This document shows, piece after piece, positions 1 through 10,212 of a stretch of DNA of 64,000 nucleotides. Below the pieces are notes generated by a model, which was not told where the DNA came from, ran no database searches, and was given only the letters and a program-made list of their open reading frames with translations. The translations under genes and the position numbers were made by a program. The stretch lies in NCBI RefSeq assembly GCF_029168945.1, contig NC_083601.1, positions 71,165,595 to 71,229,594 of the forward strand, in the 5' to 3' direction. This stretch comes from Cannabis sativa. Lineage: Eukaryota; Streptophyta; Magnoliopsida; Rosales; Cannabaceae. The first letter of the stretch is position 1; each line of letters opens with the position of its first letter.

Positions 1-1015
1 TAAAAAAAATTTCGAAAATTTTAAAAGAATTTGAAAAAATTCGAAAATTAAAAAAAAAATTAAATTTAAAATTAAACCTAAAATTTTGAAAAATTAGGTT
101 TCAACCAACCTAAATATCATTTCAAAAATTTGCTAACTACTTTTAAATTTTAAATGTTATTTTAAAAATAAAAATTAAATAAAAATTAGAAAAGATAAAT
201 GAAATATCTTTTAATATTTTAAATTTAATTTAAATAAATAAAATAACAAAATTTAAAAGTTAGCAAAATATCTTTCATCTATTTAAAATTACATGATTAT
301 AAATATCTTATTTTAAATTTAAATAAGGTCAAAATATCTAAAAAGATTTAAAAAAAAATCTTAAAATATAAGATATAATTAAAAATATCTTAAAAGATAA
401 GATATCTTAAAAATATCTTAAAAGATTTTATAAATATCTTATAAAATCAGACCTTAAATTTAAAAAAAAGATATAATCAAATTTAAAAATAAGATAGATT
501 TTTAAGCAAGAAGATGGATACTAATTCTATTCAAATTCAAATTACACTAATATCTTGAATTAAATTTAAAAAATATTAAATTAATTCAAAATGATAATTA
601 GAATTGAATTAGGAATAATAATAGTATAAATACAAAACTATACAAAAAATTGGAAGTTAATTCCATGAAAAAGCATGAAAAATCGAAGAAAAACAAAAAA
701 AATTCGAAACTGTACGGACAGATTTGCGATCGCAGGAAAATATCAGTACAGCCCCGATTTTTTCAAATCTTCAAAAAATCATAACTAATTCAAATAAAAT
801 CCAAATTAAGTTCTGTAAAAGGCTAACTTGCTTAATTTTTTCTATACTATCCAATAAAAATAATTTCAGAGATAAAATCGCAATTATTTTTCACAAAAAA
901 TTTCACAAACATCAATCAATCATCAAATAACACTCAATACAACATGATACCATCCAAAGAACATACAAACAATCGTTTTAAAGTCCAAATTTCTTGCAAG
1001 TAAATCAATTACCAT
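1..1015 (-). mobile_element. Leader/internal region of a family L element (copy E1)
   Basis: AT-rich non-coding stretch. In the sense (minus) direction it directly follows the primer-binding site at 1016-1028, so it is the 5' internal part of an element whose remainder lies left of the window. It aligns by eye with the leaders at 16721 and following (plus) and 28300-29330 (minus). The GC-rich stem-loop seen in other copies is damaged here: only the arm near 712-720 is left, next to CGATCGCAGG at 727-736. The 68-codon open frame at 724-930 has no recognisable content and I do not call it a gene. Confidence 0.8.
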
Positions 1016-1028
1016 GGCTCTGATACCA
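1016..1028 (-). other. Primer-binding site, copy E1
   Basis: On the minus strand this reads TGGTATCAGAGCC, complementary to the 3' end of plant initiator tRNA-Met. It lies two bases from the LTR edge at 1031. It shows that the adjoining LTR is the 5' LTR of a minus-strand element. Confidence 0.9.
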
Positions 1029-1030
1029 GT

Positions 1031-2918
1031 TGTTGGAAATTATTTTACCAGGATCTTAGATCTACTCACAAGTATGTTTATTAATATCCTAAATAAGAAC
1101 TTTCTAAAACGATAAATTAAACACATATAAAGTTTAGGAAACCTTACATTGGGTGCAGCGGAATATAATGACTCCTTCCGTTCAGATATCTAGCCCTTGA
1201 TTCCTTTCTGTAGCAGAGCATTATCAATATCTGAACCTGGATCTCTTTCTCTGAATCTTTGATGCTGAAACTCCTTTGCTGATGATCTTTCTTCACGATC
1301 TTCCTCACTATGATTGAGGTATTGCTTGATGTGTGGGCACTACTCTAATCACTAAGGATTTCAAAATATTGAAGAAGAAGAGAGAGAGTGGTCAGCTAAA
1401 GATAGGGAGAGAGAAGGCTCAGTTTTTTCTGATTCAGAAAGTCTGAAGAAAAGTGTAATTTTCCTGAAGCCTTCACTATCTATTTATAGCATTCCACTAG
1501 GGTTAGATTTGAATTATATGGCATTAAAATAATGAAAAAATCAACTTAAAATAGCTACAAAGGTGGCCGGCCAAGCATTAGTGGATTGGGCCTTGGGTTT
1601 TGGAATTTTGCAATTTTAACACCTTTTGTATCTGATTTTCTCAAAAATGCCAATTTCCTAATTCAACCATTTAAATGCCAATTCTAACTATTTAATAACT
1701 ATAAATAATTATTAAATAATATTGTCATTTATCATATTTATTAATTGAACCATACAAAGTATCATAATTAACAAATATGCCCCTATAAACTCTTTCTTTA
1801 CAATTTCACCCTTACTTAGTGAAAAATTCACAAATAGACATAGTCTAATTTGAGAATTATAATTGATTAATCAAAACCAATTACATGAGTCTTACAAGCA
1901 ATATTATCTCAACTAGTGGGGGGACCATGGGTCTAGATAACCGAGCTTCCAATAAGTAGATCAAGAATTTAGCACTAAAATTCACTAACTTATTAATTCT
2001 TCGTTGAATCCACGCATAGAACTTAGAATTGCACTCTCAGTATATAGAATGCTCTATATGTTCCACCATATAGACACATCATTAGTTATCCATTGTTATA
2101 ATCCTAATGTGATCAATGATCCTCTATATGAATGATCTACACTGTAAAGGGATTAAATTACCGTTACACCCTACAATGTATTTATTCCTTAAAACACTTG
2201 ACCCCGTATAAATGATATTTCAGCTTATGTGAAATGAGTACTCCACCATTTATGTTCGTTTGGTCAAGCTCGAAGGAGATCATCCTTTGCTTACTATTCG
2301 CCAGATAGAAGCTATAGATTCCATGTTTATGCTAGCGCTCCCACTCAATTGCACTACCATGTTCCCAAAATGTACGTATCACCCTGACCTAAAAGTAGGC
2401 TTAACTAACAAATCAAAGAACACGAATAGCCTCTCGAGATTGAGCCTAATCATATCAGGATTAAGATCATTTGATCTAGGATCAACTAGGCGATATTGAC
2501 TTGAATAGATATTACGGTAAGTTTAATAAATCTAAGTCAAAGTTCAATATCGGTCCCTTCCGATGCATACTCCATGCATCCAACCTGAGCTTTACTTTAA
2601 CCAATGTTCTGGAAAGAACATAGCACTTCTCCAAATGCAAGTAAACTCTGTTGTAGATTATCATATCAGTAAAACCCTGTGTCTGATAAATCTAGGAAAC
2701 TTTATTCACATAGTCATGTTTACTTTCCAATGTGTTGACGGCACAATAAACAGGATCAAGTATGTGAAAAGGGTTTCAGATGAATTTATACATTATGTAC
2801 ATATAATCATGAAATAAATCATGTGAACCATGCAACATTAAATGTTATTTCTGATCTATATTAATAAGTAAATCTGATTATATTGAAATGAGTTTTATTT
2901 AGGGCATAAAACCCAACA
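1031..2918 (-). mobile_element. 5' LTR of family L copy E1
   Basis: Complete 1888-base LTR. On the plus strand it begins TGTTGGAAATTATTTTACC and ends GCATAAAACCCAACA, so in the sense direction it runs TGTTGGG...CCAACA. A primer-binding site lies to its left. Its right edge abuts gypsy-1 gag with flank CGAAC (2919-2923); the matching duplication would be outside the window. It shares many small variants with the LTR at 58474-60366. The open frames at 2260-2499 and 2563-2817 are antisense to the LTR and recur in other copies, so they are LTR sequence and not host genes. Confidence 0.93.
1480..1489 (-). promoter_or_regulatory. TATA box of the E1 5' LTR
   Basis: Minus-strand CTATAAATAG about 450 bases before the sense 3' end of the LTR. 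The same word is at the same place in every family L LTR, as expected for the promoter that starts the element transcript. The exact start site cannot be read from sequence. Confidence 0.65.
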
Positions 2919-3878
2919 CGAACCACTACTCCCCCTGCTAAAACCTGATGCAGGAGGGGTAGGAGCCCCGCCACTCGCCGGAGTACTAGCTGACTCCGAC
3001 TTACACCCCACTGCGCCCTCAGCTCGCAGTGCCTTCTCCACCATCTCAGCATAGGTGGTCTTGTCGTCAGTGGTGATCATCAAATCATGTTTAATCTTTG
3101 CATTTAACTCGTCCAAGTACTTCTCTTTCTTGCTGAAGTCGGTTGGCACTATACCCGAGGCTAACCTTGCCAACCGGTCAAACTGAGTAGTATATTCGGT
3201 CACGCTCATATTCTCTCGCTGGGTCAGGTGGGTGAACTCTTTACTCTTGGCGCTTCTGACCGCCTCGTTATAATACTTGGCGTTGAAGAGTTCCTGGAAC
3301 CTTTCCCAGGTCATGGTAGTGACGTCATGGATCTGAGACACCATGTCCCACCATACAAGAGCGTCTTCCTGGAACTTAAAAGTGGCACACACCACTCTGT
3401 CATTCCTGGTGACCCCCATAAAATTCAGAATTCTGGTGATCATCGTCAGCCACTGCTCGGCCTTCATCACATCTGGACATCCCAAAAAGACCGGAGGTGC
3501 TTGCTTCCGGAACCGTTCATACAAAGGTTCCATTCTGTTGGCCGCCACAACTATTTCGGCCTGAGCAGCAGGGGCGGGTTCCACTGGAACTTATGGCACA
3601 GGCACTGCAGGAGCACCCTGCTGTCTCAATATCTGTATCTCGAGGTCTTGCTCTTCAATTCTGGCTTGCATTTCAGCAAACCTAACCTCCCAATTCTGGG
3701 CTCCCTGATCGGCTTGGGGAGCCTAGGCAGCCTGTGGCGGGTTCTCATCACCCCGACCACGAGCCTTGCCCCTAGGACCTCTACCTCGGCCCCTAGCTGG
3801 CGGGGGAAACTGAGCTCCCTGACCTTGATTCGACCCTACCGAATTGCCCTGGCTCCTGGTAGTTCGCCTGGCGTCCAT
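2919..3878 (-). pseudogene. gag: Ty3/gypsy chromovirus gag, N-terminal part (gypsy-1)
   Basis: Translation from the ATG at 3876-3878 gives an Arg/Gly/Pro-rich N-terminus. A capsid-type Retrotrans_gag domain follows, with motifs AEQWLTMITRIL, ALVWWD, MTWERFQELFNAKYY and MSVTEYTTQFDRLARL. These are standard for plant chromovirus Gag, which packages the element RNA in cytoplasmic particles. Two in-frame stops (TAG at 3723-3725, TAA at 3591-3593) break the N-terminal part. At 2918/2919 the frame is cut by the inserted LTR of E1, so the zinc knuckle and pol are missing from the window. The capsid part otherwise stays open from 3584 to the break. The gene is dead here; family assignment is confident, clade is not. 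Confidence 0.9.
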
Positions 3879-4143
3879 CTAGTCGGAACTGCCTGCGAAA
3901 CCAAGAGTTGGCATATCAGGTCGTATTCAAAGAGAGCTTACTAATGCCGCTTAATTTGGAAATTATAAACGAAACATGCGCCTATTCTACTATCAGGCTA
4001 CTAACATGCTTCCTATCAGGCTTTTCTTATTTCACAAAAATTAAATAAACTACTAAAGCAATAAAAGCTTACTGAACCGTAGAACGAGCTAACTGCTGAT
4101 GATGATTGTACATGTCGTGACGATCTTCGGAAGACAACCTGGC
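3879..4143 (-). other. Gypsy-1 untranslated leader
   Basis: Sequence between the gag start and the primer-binding site. I see no open frame or strong secondary structure in it. Its length (~265 bases) resembles the gypsy-2 leader at 36609-36921. Confidence 0.7.
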
Positions 4144-4156
4144 GGCTCTGATACCA
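4144..4156 (-). other. Primer-binding site of gypsy-1
   Basis: Minus-strand TGGTATCAGAGCC, an initiator tRNA-Met type site, three bases from the LTR edge at 4160. The sense LTR ends in TTACA just beyond it. Confidence 0.9.
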
Positions 4157-4596
4157 AATTGTAACACCCTAACTATCATAGGCGTATTACGTGATTTTTA
4201 AACATGATGTGCAGCTCCTTGCTAATCAACGAGGTTTATGGAAAACGTGATTAATTAAATTTTTTGCTTTTTAATTAAACTTGTAAAATATTTATACGAA
4301 ATACTCGGGATCCCGATTACAAAACCATTTACAAAAGTTTACTGTCTATACAAAATATTTGTCGCCTAGCGATTAATTACAAAAATAGCCTCGCTGTCCC
4401 GATGACCATACGCTCCAGGCCTAACCGCGCCGACATGTACAATCTTCACCGGCTCACTCACGCTCCATCAGCTCTAGCTTTGCCCTTACCTACACATAAA
4501 CATAGCACTGTGAGTCGACAGACTCAGTAAGAAAAGCATAATAATACTCATACATAAATCTTGGTCATGATCAGACGCCCATACCCCTGACCATGA

Positions 4597-4662
4597 CCCT
4601 AACTGCCGTGTCCAACACGATACTGAGTCCCCCTAACTGCCGTGTCCAACACGGTACTGAGT
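4597..4662. repeat. Two copies of a 32-base repeat in the gypsy-1 LTR
   Basis: Units at 4597-4628 and 4631-4662 share CTAACTGCCGTGTCCAACAC and TACTGAGT and differ at one base. The core GTGTCCAACAC is an imperfect palindrome. Confidence 0.85.
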
Positions 4663-4699
4663 TCTGAACGTTCATAGGGACGGTACTATTGACAAGTAA

Positions 4700-4940
4700 C
4701 AGCCTAATCGGTCAAACCGGTCATACTCCGGCTGCTGGTCATACTCTAGCCTGTACCAACGTGTTACAGTATCAGCCTAATCAGTCGAACCAGTCATACT
4801 CCGGCTGCTGGTCATACTCCAGCCTGTACCGACGTGGTACATCAAACATTACGGAACCACCAACCTAAGTATCAGCCTAATCGGTCGAACCGGTCATACT
4901 CCGGCTTCTGGTCATACTCCAGCCTGTACCGACGTGACAC
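4700..4940. repeat. Three copies of a ~68-base repeat in the gypsy-1 LTR
   Basis: Units begin CAGCCTAATC at 4700, 4773 and 4873. Each contains CATACTCCGGCT, a second CATACTC, then AGCCTGTACC and a GACGTG-like end. The units differ at a few bases and are spaced 73 and 100 bases apart. Such arrays are common in the U3 of plant LTRs; regulatory use is only a guess. Confidence 0.85.
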
Positions 4941-5266
4941 AGTCGGATGGTTCGAAGCCAACAAACATATCTAATGTAATCTAACAGGCTTCCTACATGC
5001 ACGCTAAACATGTAATCTACATATGCATACTGTTATACTAATCTTACCTGGATTCTGAATTCAGGTGTGCCGGTCAACCTGACTGGAACTATCTGCGCGG
5101 CGGATTACAGGCTCCTAAACCATAAAAATCACAACACTATAAGTGATACGCTAAATCACTTCCCGGGGACTTAAACTAGGAACTAAATGTTTCCCTATCG
5201 ATAAAAAGCATGGCAAAACCCCAAATAACATAAAATCGAGGAAAACTAGGGTTTCTGAAATTTCCC

Positions 5267-5346
5267 CAACCGGTAGACCGGTTGCCCAACCGGTAGACCG
5301 GTTGCCCAACCGGTAGACCGGTTGCCCAACCGGTAGACCGGTTGCC
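5267..5346. repeat. Four perfect tandem copies of a 20-base palindromic repeat
   Basis: Units at 5267-5286, 5287-5306, 5307-5326 and 5327-5346 are identical. Each is CAACCGGT, two bases, ACCGGTTG, then CC, so every unit is a near-perfect inverted repeat. A partial fifth unit runs into CCGGAATTCC, and a related CCGGAATTCCGG palindrome follows at 5404-5418. Translation gives a spurious repetitive peptide on the minus strand (within 5151-5450), which I do not regard as a gene. Confidence 0.95.
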
Positions 5347-6537
5347 CAACCGGAATTCCAGTTTTGGGAATTTTCGAAACCCATCTGGAATTCCGGATGC
5401 ACAACCGGAATTCCGGTTCCTCGCAGGCAGAAATTCAAAAATTCACACAATGCTCAAATTTAATCCAAACAACCTCAAACCTTCCAGACCTGTTCTATAG
5501 GACCGAAATAACATTTCTAAGGCACAAACTGACCCAGATTGCACAGAAACAAAAAGTTCCATGAGAGCTCCAAGCTTTGAGTTTCAGACTCAAACTTGGC
5601 TAAAGCTCTCCAACAAGCATCAAACCATGATTCAAACTCATATTCAAGCATATAAAAACTGCAGAAACTAAAACCTAACTCATGCAACAACTACAACAAC
5701 AATTCACACAAATTCACTTTGAAAACTCAAGCTTTTTAACAAGAAAATTAACCAACTAAAGCAAGAACAACTAGCATGCATTTCAACCTAACTAAACATA
5801 CTTAATTCAACATTTTAAACATAGAAACAACAGCAGCAACAAACAGCAGCAACATCATCAAAATCATCCATGCATTTACTCATTTTTTTATCATTCTTCA
5901 AGAAAAATAAAGGAAGAGAAGCTTAGAAGCTAACCTAGCTTGAATTGAACACCAAAGAGAATTGAAATCACAAAGAAAAAAAATCCAAGGTTCCTTGTTG
6001 CACCAAGAGGCCGAAAAGAGAGAGAGCTTTGAGAGAGAAAGAGTTTTTCCAATTTTTTTTCCTAACTTTGAGTTTTTGAATAAATGAGAAAACAACCCAA
6101 CTAATACTTAATTTCAGCCAACAAAAAGCATTATAAAACACATATAATTCACATAATTCCAAATACAAAGTCCACTAAAGGACAAAATATCATTGGGGCA
6201 AAAAGACCATTTTGCCCCTCCACAATAAAATAACATAAGTAACACTAAAGGGGTATTTTTGGGAAATTCTAAATTCCCGGCCAATCCCGACATTCCCAAT
6301 GTCTAATAAACCGTCCCAAACTACTAACATACTAAGTTGTGATTTTACTGAGCCAAACATCAAGTTCTATGTTACTGGGCACCGGAAATGCAAAATTATG
6401 AAAACTACTGAATGACATAAAATGCATCTCAGAATTCAATAATAACAGTATAATTAATTATTTAAATAGCTATAAATAATTTCATAATTAAACATGATTA
6501 ACTGCTAATTTCCAAATTAAACTAAGCGGTCTTTACA

Positions 6538-7705
6538 CATACAAAGTATCATAATTAACAAATATGCCCCTATAACTCTTTCTTTACAATTTCGCCCTTA
6601 CTTAGTGAAAAATTCACAAATAGACATAGTCTAAATTGAGAATTATAATTGATTAATCAAAACCAATTATATGTGTCTTACAAGCAATATTATCTCAACT
6701 AGTGCGGGGACCATGGGTCTATATAACCGACCTTCCAATAAGTAGATCAAGAATTTATTACTAAAATTCACTAACTTATTAATTCTTCGTTGAATCCACG
6801 CATAGAACTTAGAATTGCACTCTCAGTATAATAGAATGCTCTGTATGTTCCACCATATAGACGCATCATAAGTTATCCATTGTTATAATCCTAATGTGAT
6901 CAATGATCCTCTATATGAATGATCTTCACTGTAAAGGGATTAGATTACCGTAACACCCTACTATGTATTTTATCCTTAAAACACTTGACCACGTATAAAT
7001 GATATTTCAGCTTATGTGAAATGAGTACTCCACCATTTATGTTCGTTTGGTCAAGCTCGAAGGAGATCATCCTTTGCTTACTATTCGCCAGATAGAAGCT
7101 ATAGATTCCATGTTTATGATAACACTCCCACTCAATTGCACTACCGTGCTCCACAAATGTACGTATCACCCTGACCTAAAAGTAGGCTTAACTAACAAAT
7201 CAAAGAACATGAATAGCCTTTCAAGATTGAGCCTAATCTTAACAGGATTAAGAACATTTGATCTAGGATCAACTTGGCGATATTGACTTGAATAGATTTT
7301 ACGGTAAGTTTAATAAATCTAAGTCAAAGTTCAATATCGGTCCCTTCCGATGCATACTCCATGCATCCAACCTGAGCTTTACTTTAACCAATGTTCTGGA
7401 AAGAACATAGCACTTCTCCAAATGCAAGTAAACTCTGTTGTAGATTATCATATCAGTAAAACCCTGTGTCTGATAAATCTAGGAAACTTTATTCACATAG
7501 TCATGTTTACTTTCCAATGTGTTGACGGCACAATAAACAGGATCAAGTATGTGAAAAGGGTTTCAGATGAATTTATACATTATGTACATATAATCATGAA
7601 ATTAATCATGTGAACCATGCAACATTAAATGTTATTTCTGATCTATATTAATAAGTAAATCTGATTATATTGAAATGAGTTTTATTTAGGGCATAAAACC
7701 CAACA
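6538..7705 (-). mobile_element. Truncated family L LTR, one arm of the inverted-LTR element
   Basis: This is the part of the LTR from CATACAAAGTATC to the edge GCATAAAACCCAACA. The left ~700 bases are displaced beyond gypsy-1. A polypurine tract lies immediately to the right (7706), so this is a 3' LTR read on the minus strand. It shares private variants with the plus-strand LTR at 10213-12110: an extra TA giving TATAATAGAATGC, CTGTATGTTCC, CATCATAAGTTATCC and CTATGTATTTTATCC. The two are therefore most simply the LTR pair of one insertion. Confidence 0.88.
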
Positions 7706-7718
7706 AACTCCCACTTGC
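7706..7718 (-). other. Polypurine tract (minus arm)
   Basis: Sense sequence GCAAGTGGGAGTT directly abuts the LTR start. It is the plus-strand primer typical of Ty1/copia elements, and the same tract adjoins every family L 3' LTR in the window. Confidence 0.8.
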
Positions 7719-9387
7719 ACTAATATAAAACAAAAAGTGCATTTCAAATAATCTCAACACCTTGATATACAAATCAAGTGTAGTAGTAGTAAACTCCTCG
7801 TAATAGGATCTGAAAGGTTGAATTAACCACAACCTTTTCTCCACCATTACTCTTCCTTTAATCACAAAATCATTGATAATGTGAAATTCCACTCTATATG
7901 TCCACTCTCTTGGGATACTGGATTCTATGTCTTTGGCAACTACTTCTTGGTTAATCAGGAAATTAACATTAGTAGTTTAGGCAATTTTGAATGGTGCCAA
8001 AGATGTATAGAACTTTCCTTAGACTGAATAAGTACCTTTCCTGCAACTTTAACATTCAGTCCCTTCCTGGTAGACCTAGAGACTTCAGAGGTTTTTACAT
8101 TTCTCCAAAATCACTATTCCACCCCAGAGTAACCACCATCTTATCAGAAAGATTTTCAAGCACAAAGGCAAATTTCGAAATCTGATGTGCTGTAGTCTAA
8201 GAGTTTTAAACACACTCTTATAGACTAACATATAGTTCCTCTTCTTAATCTTAAGATTTACTTGATTGTCTTCCAATGTTCTTCTCCTGGATTAATCTGA
8301 TACCAGCTCATTAGTCCCACTCAACAGCAGGTGTCTGGTCTAAGGCATACAAAAGCATATCTAAGACCTCTCATTGTTGATTTAAGAAATTCTTTCATGG
8401 CTTTATCTTTTCTGGAATAGTTGAAACTTTTCCTTAGATAAATAAAATCTATGTTTAAGAAGTTGTGAAGCTTCTATAGATTGCCATTAGAAAGAAAATG
8501 CTTCAGCATCTTACTAAAGTAAGTTGCTTGCATTAGAGTAAGTAATTACCAGGTATACCACAAGCCATAGGTATAGATAAACTCAAACCTATAATACTAG
8601 GAACAGGAAGTTTTGTTAAGTCCATAGAATAGACATATTAACTAAAATTTCCTTTTATGTCCTTGTAATAGAAAACTTTAGGTTATTCCATGTGAATGGA
8701 TTAAACCATAGTTCTTTTGGCTTTCTTCTTAGTTTCTTATCTTGACAATCCATTACTTGTTTAAACTCACAATGGATTTTAATCACTAGTGTCTCCCAAG
8801 TTATAAGAAGGTGAGTTCCTAGAAACTCTCCCACTACGACGAGGTACCGTGAATTATGTCTAAGAAAACTAAATGGTACTGATCTCTTTGGTTGTGACAA
8901 GACAACAGAGGCAGTGGGATCATCATATGTTATATAAGATGATAGAACACTTTTGGAATCAAGAAAAATATCTCCTTTATTTGCTACTTGTTTTCAGACT
9001 TAGTCATTATCTTAGAAAAGTAGTATTTGTTTGAACAAACACTTTCTTATCTATTGACAATGGGATGGTCCACCCCTAATCACTTAGAACAGCTAACAAA
9101 CCATGGTTAACAGTTCTAGCTTTTCTTAAGATTTTGATTAGGTCATCCATGAATCTAGTAATGATTTACATTAAGTATACAACCATTACATCATTCTGAA
9201 ATTGTATTACCATAGAAAGAATTAGGCAACGACTAGTAACTAATCATCAACATGCAACTCGAAATTTATGGGGAGGTAAGTTTTGATATAATTTAAAAAT
9301 AAATTTAATGATCTTTGAACTGCATATTAACTCTTTGCAGAGATTGATCCTGTCAAATCCACTATGAACAAGATACAAATGCCATAG
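7719..9387 (-). pseudogene. Decayed Ty1/copia pol relic (integrase to RNase H), minus arm
   Basis: Read on the minus strand through shifting frames. The clearest stretch is near the LTR (about 7700-7892), where FHIINDFV and VMVEK match the C-terminal part of copia RNase H. Moving upstream come YMLVYK (in 8085-8276), an HWK-type motif, then the frame at 8655-8900 (SFLRHNSRYLVVVGEF). WHL of the pre-integrase domain falls near 9377. Many stops and shifts make it non-functional. About 240 bases present in other copies, including the integrase DRGGE motif, are missing at 9325-9330, where GCATAT forms the joint. The relic is non-coding today. Confidence 0.75.
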
Positions 9388-9973
9388 ATTAAAAAAAATG
9401 TGGTAGTGTCTTTTGATGACTTAGGTTTATAAAAGAATTCTTAGAATAGTGCAAGTGGATCCTGGTCACAGAATACCTAACTCATATTCCATACAGTTTG
9501 AATCCATTAATAAAAGATGGATATTAAACACTTGAGAAAGTGTAACTATATTGTATCTGGAATTAGAAATATAAGAAAATTTCTATTTGGAATCTAAAAT
9601 TAAAGTCAAAGACTTAAAATTTATACCAAATATAATGAGTAATTCTATCTTGGACCACCACTACTATTTTAAACTCTAAGTCAGATTTGCCCATACAAGT
9701 AGGAGATTTCTAAGATTGAGGATTTTTATCAATTGGGAATAGAATTTTGGGATTATAATCATATGCGTCATTTAATTTCTTAAGAGAAAATATAGAATGA
9801 CATGAAATGATTTATAGACCATTCATCCAATGATATGTTATTGAGCTTTTCGAAATGAATAAGTTAAGAGGAATTAGGATAATTTCGTTTATAAATAAGA
9901 ATCCAACGATGCTTCGATTAGCGAATGTCAAAGTAATCTTATTTATACAATCTTCTTGTTTCATCTCGTAAAA
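9388..9973 (-). mobile_element. Family L internal sequence up to the inversion point
   Basis: Matches, on the minus strand, the region just upstream of the pol relic in other copies (for example 62282-62870), including the repeat motif near 9905-9935 (GATGCTTCGATTAGCGAATG). It ends abruptly after CTCGTAAAAATA, where other copies continue CTAGTCTAAGG. No gene seen. Confidence 0.75.
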
Positions 9974-9992
9974 ATATAGAACTACACAAAAA
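9974..9992. other. Short filler at an inversion junction
   Basis: About 18 bases reading AGAACTACACAAAAAAT. This matches the leader of minus-strand copies (28877-28895) about 4 kb away in the element map. To the left the sequence is minus-oriented internal region; to the right it is plus-oriented 3' internal region. Filler of this kind suggests template switching. Confidence 0.65.
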
Positions 9993-10212
9993 ATCCAGTA
10001 TCCCAAGAAGAGTAGACACATAGAGAGGAATTTCACATTATCAATGATTTTGTGATTAAAGGAAGAGTAATGGTGGAGAAAAAGGTTGTGTTTAAATCAA
10101 CCTTTCAAATCTTATTACAAGGAGTTTACTACTACTACACTTGATTTGTATATCGAGGTGTTGAGATTATTTGAAATGCACATTTTGTTTAATATTAGTG
10201 CAAGTGGGAGTT
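9993..10212 (+). pseudogene. Copia RNase H tail and polypurine tract, plus arm
   Basis: Plus-strand homologue of 42485-42697. It begins CAGTATCCCAAGAAGAG, runs through TTCACATTATCAATGATTTT (encoding the RNase H tail FHIINDF) and ends with the polypurine tract GCAAGTGGGAGTT against the LTR at 10213. It has several frame breaks and is non-functional. Confidence 0.75.

Larger units (their letters stand above)
4160..6537 (-). mobile_element. 5' LTR of gypsy-1
   Basis: 2378-base LTR. On the plus strand it runs from TGTAACACCCTAAC to GGTCTTTACA, so both ends are TG...CA. The primer-binding site is on its left, making it a 5' LTR of a minus-strand element. The right flank CATAC (6538-6542) continues family L LTR sequence exactly where that LTR should read on (compare 1749 and following), so gypsy-1 inserted into a family L LTR. 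It contains three sets of tandem repeats (4597-4662, 4700-4940, 5267-5346). The fragment at 13265-13549 belongs to the same or a very close LTR family. Confidence 0.9.

Noticed and set aside
1016..1028. tRNA gene
   Set aside because: Only the 3' terminal complement of initiator tRNA-Met is present, as a primer-binding site; no cloverleaf.
2260..2499. 79-codon frame (MVKLEGDHPLL...) seen in many places as a conserved small protein
   Set aside because: It lies antisense inside family L LTRs and recurs wherever the LTR recurs; no domain or start context supports a protein.
3228..3944. 238-codon plus-strand frame as a gene
   Set aside because: It is the shadow of gypsy-1 gag on the other strand; the minus-strand translation has clear Gag motifs.
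5267..5346. CRISPR array
   Set aside because: The repeats are directly adjacent without spacers and lie in a plant LTR.
5151..5450. Repetitive peptide gene
   Set aside because: Produced by reading through the 20-base tandem repeat in the gypsy-1 LTR.
8655..8900. 81-codon frame (MSQPKRS...) as an independent conserved gene of family L
   Set aside because: It is broken in the B copy and lies between copia integrase and RT motifs in the expected order, so it is best read as part of the pol relic.
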